NCBI GenBank assembly: GCA_013360535.1
Contig: JABWBL010000021.1
Location: 1-15,451, forward strand
Direction: 5' to 3'
Source of the DNA: Planctomycetaceae bacterium
GTDB lineage: Bacteria > Planctomycetota > UBA1135 > GCA-002686595
Length of the DNA stretch: 15,451 nucleotides
Program-made: the position numbers and the translations under genes
Shown here: positions 9,681 to 15,451 of the stretch, in pieces
Position numbering within the stretch: position 1 is the first letter of the stretch
Layout: each line of letters opens with the position of its first letter
The notes under the pieces: model-generated
Database searches by the model: none
The model's input: the letters and a program-made list of their open reading frames with translations, nothing else
What the model was told of the DNA's origin: nothing

Positions 9681-10559
9681 TCACTTCGCCGGCGGCGTCG
9701 CGCGCTTTACGGTGGGCTTGAACGGCAGGCGGCCGTGCAGCGCCGCGGCGCGCAGCACGTCGAGCAGCGCGTCGCGCTCGGGATAGGTGAAGCGACTCTC
9801 GATCACGAACGAGCCGCCGAGTGGCGAGTGGATGACGGGTGCCGTGAGCACGGTTTCGTCATCGACCACGAGCGCGATCTGCGAACCTACCGACTGCGTC
9901 GTCAGCGTCAGCAACTGAGCCGCGCGTTGGGGAAGCGGCGACACTACGACGCACGGATTTCCGACGGTGTCGAGGCCGGGCTGGATGCCTGCGGGGTCGA
10001 GATCGGCTTCCGTGAAGCGCGTGCCGGGACTCGCAAGGCCCGACACGTCGCAACACAACCAGCGCTCCGGTGCCTGGCGATCGACGAACCAACGGAAGGT
10101 CGGCAACGGTCCACCAAGCTCGGGCGCCGTCGAGTTGTAGTGCGCTGCCGTTCCCTTGGGATGCACCGCGCGCCACTCGAGCATCGTCTCGCGCTGGTCC
10201 GCCGCACCGGGCTCGAGCGAATCCGGTTGCACCACCGGCAAGATCGCGAAGGCGCCCGTCGTCTCGATGCGAGCCTCCAACGCGGCGGCTTGCTGCGGAT
10301 CGGGTACGGCTCGCAAGCTCACGAGCACGGCATCGCCCTTCTCGTTCACCTGCACGCCGTCGAGCGCCGGTTCGAACTGCCTCAACCGCTCCCTGAGCAC
10401 CTTCCTCACCAGCTCGAGGGCCGCCGCGTCCGCCGCCTCGCCCGCGGGCGCACGCACCTCGAAGGTCACGACCGCCCTCGAAGTGCAAGCCGACGAGCCG
10501 AAAGTCGCGAGACCGAACGCGACGCCAATCCCCAGGAATGCGAGCGTGCGTGCGAGCAT
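9681..10559 (-). CDS. Free-standing SecD periplasmic-domain-like protein, probable lipoprotein
   Basis: The 292-aa protein begins with a signal sequence (residues 1-24) ending in GSSAC, so Cys25 may be lipidated, although the lipobox is weak. The rest resembles the periplasmic P1 region of SecD. VRKVLRERLRQF followed by LDGVQVNEKGDAVLVSLRAV and DPQQAAALEARIETTGAFAI matches the SecD base subdomain. SQIALVVDDETVLTAPVIHS, GGSFVIESRFTYPERDALLD and LRAAALHGRLP match the SecD head and the segment before its membrane channel. No SecD-type membrane bundle follows: the protein stops about 13 residues later. It is translated from an ATG two bases after the stop of the AsmA-like gene (TGAGGATG), so the two are almost certainly made together. 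A chaperone-like envelope role is inference. Confidence 0.75.
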   Translation of the reverse strand: MLARTLAFLGIGVAFGLATFGSSACTSRAVVTFEVRAPAGEAADAAALELVRKVLRERLRQFEPALDGVQVNEKGDAVLVSLRAVPDPQQAAALEARIETTGAFAILPVVQPDSLEPGAADQRETMLEWRAVHPKGTAAHYNSTAPELGGPLPTFRWFVDRQAPERWLCCDVSGLASPGTRFTEADLDPAGIQPGLDTVGNPCVVVSPLPQRAAQLLTLTTQSVGSQIALVVDDETVLTAPVIHSPLGGSFVIESRFTYPERDALLDVLRAAALHGRLPFKPTVKRATPPAK

Positions 10560-10561
10560 CC

Positions 10562-13500
10562 TCAGTCCTTCTTCTTGTCCTTCTTCTTGCCGAACAGGTC
10601 GTCGAGGCCGTTCTTGAGCGCGCCACCGGCCGCGTCCTTGAGCACCTTCTCCACGAAGCCGCTGCCGAGCCCGACCGAAGGCTTGTTCCACGCTCCGCCG
10701 ATCTCGATCGGCACGAGCAGGTTCGGATCGACGTAGTCGCGCACCTTGTCGAGTTCCTTCGTGAGCGACTTGCCCAACACGCTCAACGGCAACGTGGCCG
10801 CGAACTTCATCTCGCCCTTCGCCAGGTCGTACGTGCCGGTGAACGGATACTCGACGCCGTTGATCGACACCGGCAGCGCCGTGTAGCCCGCGATGCCGTT
10901 CTTGATCGGGATCGAGAGCGGCTTCAGGTTCGTCGTCTTGCGCGCGAACTCGCCGACACCGAAGGAGTCGAGCGACGACGCGAGTCCCGGCAGGAATTCG
11001 TAGGAAATCTGGCCGAGATCGAGCTCGACCGTGCCGTTCACCTTGCGCAGGTCACCGTCGAGCGGGAGCTGGAACTGCCGCACGCGCAGGCCGACCGGGC
11101 TCGCGCCTTCGGGCTTGCTCGCGTTGACCATCAGCGGCACGAGGTTGCCGATGACGCGCTTGGAGAAGAGCGGCGAGAGCGGCAGCGACGCGTCGAGGCC
11201 CTGCTGGTCGACCGCGACGATCAGGCCTTCATCCATGCGCGCGACGAGCTTCAGCGAAGCGTTCGCACTGCGCAGCTCGGCCGTCAGCGGATCGGTCGAG
11301 CTCGGATACGCGCCGCTCAGGTTCGCCTCGACCAGCGGCCCGAGCACGTCGACGAGCAAGCCGTCCTGCGCCGCGATCGAATCGATCAGTGCCGTCGGGA
11401 AACCCGCGAGTCCCCCTGCGACGGAAACGGCAGGCATAGGAGCGCCTTCCACGCGCTCGACGAAACCGCCGATGTCCGCCGCGACCGCGTGCAGCGCGAT
11501 CTGTCCAGCCTGCGCGCCGCCGACCTTGCCCTTCACGTCGACGGTCGCGGGCTTGCCACTCGCGAGGTTCGCTTCGATGGCCATGTCACGCAGCTCGACT
11601 TTGGTCGCACTCGCGCCGGCCTTGAGCGGCGGTTGCGTGTACTCGAGCGCAGGGAGCTCGACGAGTACCTTCGCCACGCTGTCGCGCAGCACCTCCCCCA
11701 ACGACGCGGGCTCCTTGCCTTCCGCCGCCTGCATGCGCCCGATCGGGACGTCGAGCGCCGTCACGCCGACGCGCAACGCCGGCTCGGCGTCGACGAACAC
11801 CAGCGCGGCCCCCGCAGGAAGGCTCGCACCTGCGTGGCGCTGCAGGATCGCCGGCGTCGCGCGCACGACGACCTCGATCGGCGCGCCTTGCAGCGTGAGC
11901 TGGCCCTTCGCGAGGCCGAATCCGGCCTTGGCCGAGATCCGCTCCGCCGCGACAGTGGCCGTGAGCGTGAGGTCGTCCGCGCTCGCCGTGCGCACCGCGA
12001 CGTCGGCGTCAAGCGTGTCGCCGGTGAGCTCGACCACCGTCTCGGCGAATTCCGCAGGCAAGAAAGCCTGCAGCGAACGCAGGCCCGTCGCGCGCACCTT
12101 CGCCTCGAGCGGCGGCAACGTGCCCGGCGCGCGCGCACCCTTGAGCTCGAACGGATCGGTCACCTTCGCGTCGGCCAAGACTCCGAGCTGCGCCTTCTCG
12201 AACTTCGCGTCGAGCACGACGTTCGCCGCCAGCGGCTCGGAGCCCTTCTGCAGCACCTTGGCGTGCAGCGCCACATCCGCGAGTTTGCCCAGCCGCGCAG
12301 CGAGCGAATCAGGCCCCGTCGCCACTCCGTCGGCAAGCGCGAGCGGCAGGTCCTCAGCCACAAGCTCCACATCCATCGCCGGAATCGCGAACAGGTTCGT
12401 CAGGCCATCGAGAGCTCCCGCCTGCGGAATGCCGGCCTTGATCGAGATCGACGCGCTCGGCTGCGACGCGAGCTTCGCACCGAACGTCACCGCCAACGGC
12501 GCCTTGTCCGCGCCCTGCGCGAGCACGGCGCCGATCTGCAGCGTGCGAAGATCCACCTTGCGACCGTTGGTATCCGTGACGTCCAGCGCGTCAATCTCGA
12601 CCTCGAGCTTCGCCGTCGTGCCACGCAGCAACGCGAGCGCGACGTCCTTCTCCGCGCCGAGCGACATCACGGGCACGCGCAAACCAGGCGCGACCTTCAC
12701 GACCACGCTCTTGCCGGGCACAACACCGAGACTCTCCGGCACAAGCGGCTGCGCGGCACGCCCGAGCGCACCCTCAGGCGGCGTGAAGCGGATCGTCCAC
12801 GGCTGGTCGCTCGCGCTGACGAGCGCCCCCTGCTCCATCCAGGCCGCCAGATCGACCGCCAGCGTAGGCGACGTCGCGCGCACCTGTGCCTCGCGGCGTC
12901 CACGACGGTTCGTGACGTCGACACGCACGTCGAGCGCGCGCCCGAGCAGCTCACCGACATCGATTTCCTTCGGTGCGAAGGCCGCCAGCGTCGCCGGTTG
13001 CACCTGCTGCACGTTCAGCGTGACATCGAACGGCGGCTCGTCGCCCTTGGTCGCCTCGATCAGCTTCGCGGGCCCGCTCGCAAGGAACTTCGCGAGGTCG
13101 TCGATCCGCGCCTGCGCCGACACGAAGCCACTCGCTCCGGCGCCCAGCTGCGTCTCGAACTGCGCCGTCAGCGTCCGCGCGGCTTCCTGCGGCGCGAGCT
13201 TGACCTCGACGCGGATTCCATCGAGCGAAACGCCGCTTTCGAGCGGAACCAGCGCTCCCGCGGCCTTCCAGCCCTGCGTGCTCGCGCGCAGCTCGAACTC
13301 GCTCGCGCCGATCGCGGCCGACGCGACATCGCCGCCCTTCGTCGCGACCTCGAGGACCTGCTGCACGTTGACCCGCAACCCCGTCAGCGCGAGGTCAACC
13401 TGCGGCGCCGAGCTCGCTTCGAGCGTGAGCTCCGGCGGAACGAAGTTGGCGAGCAGTCGCCGCAGCTCGACCGCTTCCGGCTTGAGCGCGACCTGCAGCG

Positions 13501-14440
13501 TCGCCGGCTCGTCACGTCCGAGAATCCCACCCGCGAGTGCACCCTGGAACACCACACTGCCGCGCGGCCCCGCGACATCGAGCGCGAGCGTGCCGGCCTC
13601 GAGTGTGCCCTTCGCATCGGCCTTCACGCGGAACTGCGGTCCGAACGCGGTCGCGAGCATCCCCGGCTGCTGCGCGAGCGCATCGATGAAGGCGCTGGGC
13701 AAGGCGTCGAGCTGCGCCGCGACCTCGAACTGCAACTTCGGATTCACTCCGCTGCCGGCGAGCGGCTCGCGCACCGTCGCGTCGACCGCGATGCTGCCGG
13801 GCGCTTCTCCCGAGAGCTTGCCGTTGACCTTCGCGAGCACGGGCTGGCCAGGCTTGAGCGTGACGAGCGCGACGAGGTTCTCGACCGCGAAGGGCGTTCC
13901 TGCGGCGCGCGTGCGCGCGTCCGACCACTGCGCGCGCTCGACGCGGACCTCGAGCTCGAGAGCGAGCTTGGCGAGCAGCTCGCCGAGGTCGCCCGACTCC
14001 TTGTCCGCGCCCGAATCCTTCGGCTTTTCGGCCTCTTTCCGCAGCGCGAGCGCACGATCGAGGTTCGTGACGCCCGCATCGTCGGCGACGAGGCTCGCGC
14101 TCGCGTTCACGACGACCTTGCCGACCTTGGCGCCGCCCCCGCTCGCCAGATCGAGCAGTGACGGAAGCTCGACCGACACACGCGCCACCTCGCTGCCGTC
14201 CGGCGCGACGAGGCGCACGTTCTCGAGCTTCTGCCGACCGGTCCAGCCGAGCGAGAGCGCGCCGATCTCGAGCTTGCCCTCGCGTTCGGCCGCGAAGGTG
14301 TCGCTCACCTTCGAGCCGACGAAACCGGAGAGCATCGACGGCGCGAGCGCGACGACGAGCACGAGGAAGAGCAGCACCCCACCGAGCACGAGGGGCCAAC
14401 GACGGCGCTTGGAGATCGATTCAGGTTGCATGGTGTTCAT
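10562..14440 (-). CDS. Giant AsmA-like membrane-anchored repeat protein
   Basis: The 1292-aa product has a basic N-terminus (KRRR, 11-14), one membrane segment (about 16-34) and a very long beta-rich extracytoplasmic part, as in AsmA/TamB/YhdP proteins that bridge the envelope and are linked to phospholipid transport. KLEIGALSLGWTGRQKLENV (56-75) is the usual AsmA N-terminal strand set. Residues 151-1128 look like four alternating A and B modules of roughly 90-120 residues. The C-terminal cap (about 1129-1260) contains IPIKNGIAGYTALPVSINGV and VPIEIGGAWNKPSVGLGSG, typical AsmA terminal motifs. The protein ends with a lysine-rich tail (LFGKKKDKKKD). Gly, Ala and Val content is high and cysteine is absent. 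I chose the ATG at 14440; the ATG three codons later is equally possible. It lies 54 bp after yqgE and is coupled to the SecD-like gene. Confidence 0.82.
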   Translation of the reverse strand: MNTMQPESISKRRRWPLVLGGVLLFLVLVVALAPSMLSGFVGSKVSDTFAAEREGKLEIGALSLGWTGRQKLENVRLVAPDGSEVARVSVELPSLLDLASGGGAKVGKVVVNASASLVADDAGVTNLDRALALRKEAEKPKDSGADKESGDLGELLAKLALELEVRVERAQWSDARTRAAGTPFAVENLVALVTLKPGQPVLAKVNGKLSGEAPGSIAVDATVREPLAGSGVNPKLQFEVAAQLDALPSAFIDALAQQPGMLATAFGPQFRVKADAKGTLEAGTLALDVAGPRGSVVFQGALAGGILGRDEPATLQVALKPEAVELRRLLANFVPPELTLEASSAPQVDLALTGLRVNVQQVLEVATKGGDVASAAIGASEFELRASTQGWKAAGALVPLESGVSLDGIRVEVKLAPQEAARTLTAQFETQLGAGASGFVSAQARIDDLAKFLASGPAKLIEATKGDEPPFDVTLNVQQVQPATLAAFAPKEIDVGELLGRALDVRVDVTNRRGRREAQVRATSPTLAVDLAAWMEQGALVSASDQPWTIRFTPPEGALGRAAQPLVPESLGVVPGKSVVVKVAPGLRVPVMSLGAEKDVALALLRGTTAKLEVEIDALDVTDTNGRKVDLRTLQIGAVLAQGADKAPLAVTFGAKLASQPSASISIKAGIPQAGALDGLTNLFAIPAMDVELVAEDLPLALADGVATGPDSLAARLGKLADVALHAKVLQKGSEPLAANVVLDAKFEKAQLGVLADAKVTDPFELKGARAPGTLPPLEAKVRATGLRSLQAFLPAEFAETVVELTGDTLDADVAVRTASADDLTLTATVAAERISAKAGFGLAKGQLTLQGAPIEVVVRATPAILQRHAGASLPAGAALVFVDAEPALRVGVTALDVPIGRMQAAEGKEPASLGEVLRDSVAKVLVELPALEYTQPPLKAGASATKVELRDMAIEANLASGKPATVDVKGKVGGAQAGQIALHAVAADIGGFVERVEGAPMPAVSVAGGLAGFPTALIDSIAAQDGLLVDVLGPLVEANLSGAYPSSTDPLTAELRSANASLKLVARMDEGLIVAVDQQGLDASLPLSPLFSKRVIGNLVPLMVNASKPEGASPVGLRVRQFQLPLDGDLRKVNGTVELDLGQISYEFLPGLASSLDSFGVGEFARKTTNLKPLSIPIKNGIAGYTALPVSINGVEYPFTGTYDLAKGEMKFAATLPLSVLGKSLTKELDKVRDYVDPNLLVPIEIGGAWNKPSVGLGSGFVEKVLKDAAGGALKNGLDDLFGKKKDKKKD
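11057..13990 (-). repeat. Four-fold protein-level repeat inside the AsmA-like gene
   Basis: By eye the encoded protein repeats a pair of modules. Module A starts near residues 151, 360, 596 and 911, with shared wording such as DLGELLAKLALELEV, DVALALLRGTTAKLEV and SLGEVLRDSVAKVLV, then a 'G.pa...v.GK..g...g.I' strand. Module B starts near 247, 481, 698-787 and 1013, for example LPSAFIDALAQQPGMLATAF against FPTALIDSIAAQDGLLVDVL. Each B ends with an 'lvP...LRV.v' strand. The repeats are visible in protein, not as DNA identity. Boundaries are approximate, and the third B may be double. Confidence 0.5.
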
Positions 14441-14462
14441 GGTGCAGGGCGCGCGGCTCGCA

Positions 14463-14476
14463 CGCGAGATCTCGCG
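14463..14476. repeat. 14-bp perfect palindrome upstream of the AsmA-like gene
   Basis: CGCGAGATCTCGCG is perfectly self-complementary and lies in the 54-bp gap between yqgE and the AsmA-like start, 22 bases before the ATG at 14440. Partial pairing continues outward. It could be a regulator operator or an RNA hairpin between the cistrons. It is not followed by a T-run, so it is not a classical terminator. A palindrome this long is expected about once per window by chance in such GC-rich DNA, so the call is cautious. Confidence 0.3.
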
Positions 14477-14494
14477 AGTGCGCGCCCCGGTCGT

Positions 14495-15067
14495 TCAATT
14501 CCACTCTGGCTCGGGCGGTTCGAACGCGAGCGGCCGGAACTCGGGGCCGAGATCCGTGATGACGTCGCGCCACAGGCGCTCCGTGTCGAACTGGAAGATG
14601 CGCTCGAGCTTGCCGGGAGCCGGAAGCCACGAACCGCTGGAGAGCTCGCCCTCCAGCTGGCCCGCGCCCCAGCCCGAGTATCCGAGGTACAGCCGCACGT
14701 CGCGCTCGGCGCGCGTCGGATCGTCGACGCACAGGCGACCGATGTCGTCGAGCTCGCCGCCGATCCACAGGCCCGGAACGAGCGGCAGGCCACCTTGGAT
14801 CACGTCCGGCGCGCGGTGCAGGATCTGCAGCGTGTCGAGGCTCACCGGACCGCCGACGTAAACGCGCAGCGTGCTGCGGCTCAGCGTGTCGTGGCTGCCG
14901 AGCACCTCGCGCGCGCGAAAGTTGCTCGCACGATTGAGAACGAGGCCGTAGGCGCCCTCCTCGGAGTGGCTGCACAGCAGCACGACCGAATGCATGAAGT
15001 TCGGGTCGAGCAGGTCGGGCGCCGCCGCCAGGAAGACGCCCGGGGTCACGATCAGTTCGTGCGCCAT
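14495..15067 (-). CDS. yqgE: YqgE/AlgH family protein (DUF179)
   Basis: The 190-aa product matches E. coli YqgE (187 aa) along its whole length. The N-terminal family motif reads GVFLAAAPDLLDPNFMHSVV, followed by GAYGLVLNRAS; the middle has VYVGGPVSLDTLQILHR, and the C-terminal part has LGYSGWGAGQLEGELSSGSW. The family's biochemical function is unresolved; AlgH of Pseudomonas was tied to alginate regulation, and the proteins are widespread in diderm bacteria. The frame stays open upstream to 15328, but homology begins at MAHELIVTPG (ATG 15067). A TAGAGT -10-like box eleven bases before that ATG supports this start. The AsmA-like and SecD-like genes downstream are probably on the same transcript. 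Confidence 0.93.
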   Translation of the reverse strand: MAHELIVTPGVFLAAAPDLLDPNFMHSVVLLCSHSEEGAYGLVLNRASNFRAREVLGSHDTLSRSTLRVYVGGPVSLDTLQILHRAPDVIQGGLPLVPGLWIGGELDDIGRLCVDDPTRAERDVRLYLGYSGWGAGQLEGELSSGSWLPAPGKLERIFQFDTERLWRDVITDLGPEFRPLAFEPPEPEWN

Positions 15068-15078
15068 CGCTGGAGGGG

Positions 15079-15084
15079 ACTCTA
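15079..15084 (-). promoter_or_regulatory. Putative -10 element (TAGAGT), leaderless start of yqgE
   Basis: On the minus strand GCTAGAGT is followed by eleven bases and then the yqgE ATG at 15067. The box lies in the 38-bp gap after the small cysteine-protein gene and would start a yqgE-AsmA-SecD transcript. The spacing is the longest of the five similar boxes. No -35 element is convincing. Confidence 0.45.
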
Positions 15085-15105
15085 GCCCGCGGTGCGACCG
15101 CTTTT

Positions 15106-15321
15106 CTACTGCACCTGCGGCCCGCGCCGCTCGAAGCCCTCGCACACAAGGCGCGGCTGCACCGGGTAACGCGGAAAGCGCTCGTTTTCCCGCGCCTTCT
15201 CGCACATCCAGAAAACCGAGCCCTTGGCCGAAACAACCTGCCGCACGAAGCTGCACTCCGGACACAGGCCGCGGCGCGGATCGACGCGCGCGAGATCCTC
15301 GCGGGGCGGGAGCGGCGTCAC
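15106..15321 (-). CDS. Small four-cysteine (putative zinc-binding) protein
   Basis: This 71-aa product has cysteines at 20, 23, 40 and 60: CPECSF, then FWMCEKAR, then RLVCEGFER. This spacing suits a small zinc-ribbon-like fold. The stretch RFPRYPVQPRLVCEGFE recalls short uncharacterised proteins found in several GC-rich phyla, but I cannot name a family. The start is a GTG whose last two bases overlap the TGA of the upstream methyltransferase gene (GTGA), implying translational coupling. Its coupling to an RNA methyltransferase makes a role in RNA or ribosome biology conceivable, though this is only context. Confidence 0.75.
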   Translation of the reverse strand: MTPLPPREDLARVDPRRGLCPECSFVRQVVSAKGSVFWMCEKARENERFPRYPVQPRLVCEGFERRGPQVQ

Positions 15322-15451
15322 GAAACACGCTCCAGCGTGAGCACGGTCTCGACGTGCGGCGTCTGCGGGAACAGGTCGACGGGGCGCACGCGCACGACCC
15401 TCCAGCCGTGGACCGCGAGCGCCGCGACGTCGCGCGCCGCCGAGCCGATGT
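15318..15451 (-). CDS. RlmD/TrmA-type RNA (uracil-5-)-methyltransferase, C-terminal fragment
   Basis: Only the last 43 residues are in the window; the gene enters from the right edge and stops with TGA at 15320-15318. The visible end reads RPVDLFPQTPHVETVLTLER, the highly conserved C-terminus of the SAM-dependent uracil-C5 methyltransferases that make m5U in 23S rRNA (RlmC/RlmD) or tRNA (TrmA). The upstream GSAARDVAALAVHGWRVVRV is the preceding strand-helix of the methyltransferase fold. Which RNA is modified cannot be told from the fragment. Confidence 0.88.
   Translation of the reverse strand, partial: IGSAARDVAALAVHGWRVVRVRPVDLFPQTPHVETVLTLERVS

Noticed and set aside
9678..9683. TGATCA at the junction of the LysR and SecD-like genes as a special site
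   Set aside because: It is simply two convergent stop codons placed back to back.
10538..14861. Very long open frames on the plus strand (over 1200 codons each) opposite the AsmA-like gene
   Set aside because: They are Arg- or Ser-rich shadow frames without family motifs, caused by high GC and scarce stop codons. The minus-strand frame has a membrane anchor, repeats and AsmA terminal motifs.
15068..15328. Long open extension upstream of yqgE
   Set aside because: Family homology starts at 15067, and the extension lies over the small cysteine-protein gene in another frame.

Overview
This is a compact, very GC-rich stretch (roughly 70% by eye) of ordinary-looking chromosome. It carries twelve complete protein genes between two genes cut by the window ends. 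I see no mobile elements, CRISPR arrays, tRNAs or rRNAs, and no gap above about 100 bp without a gene. The gene set (YqgE/AlgH, a bacterial frataxin, an AsmA-like giant protein, a probable lipoprotein) points to a diderm bacterium. The GC content and the style of the secreted and hypothetical proteins would fit Myxococcota or Planctomycetota, but the sequence alone does not settle the phylum.

Layout. (1) 1-198, minus: start of a secreted protein, divergent from the next operon. (2) 296-5297, plus: a five-gene run of biotin carboxylase, a carboxyltransferase related to glutaconyl-CoA decarboxylase alpha, a biotin carrier with a second degenerate biotinyl domain, a TIGR01777 epimerase-like SDR protein, and holo-ACP synthase. 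The first three form a complete acyl-CoA carboxylase; AcpS and the SDR protein place the run in acyl/lipid metabolism. (3) 5316-7680, minus: a CoA-binding (YccU-type) protein followed by a large polytopic membrane protein. (4) 7735-9680, plus: endonuclease III lacking the normal four-cysteine iron-sulphur motif, frataxin CyaY, and a LysR regulator overlapping cyaY. (5) 9681-15451, minus: the end of an RlmD/TrmA-type RNA uracil methyltransferase, a 71-aa four-cysteine protein, YqgE, a 1292-aa AsmA-like membrane-anchored repeat protein, and a free-standing SecD periplasmic-domain-like protein.

The two signals most worth following are these. First, every gene that appears to begin its own transcript (five of five) has a TAnnnT -10-like hexamer only 8-11 nt before its start codon, which implies leaderless mRNAs; genes inside operons lack it. 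Second, the AsmA-like protein shows a four-fold alternating module repeat and is tightly coupled to a SecD-domain protein with no membrane channel, which suggests an undescribed envelope transport or assembly pair. The biotin carrier with a dead (Lys to Arg) biotinyl domain is a third, smaller novelty.
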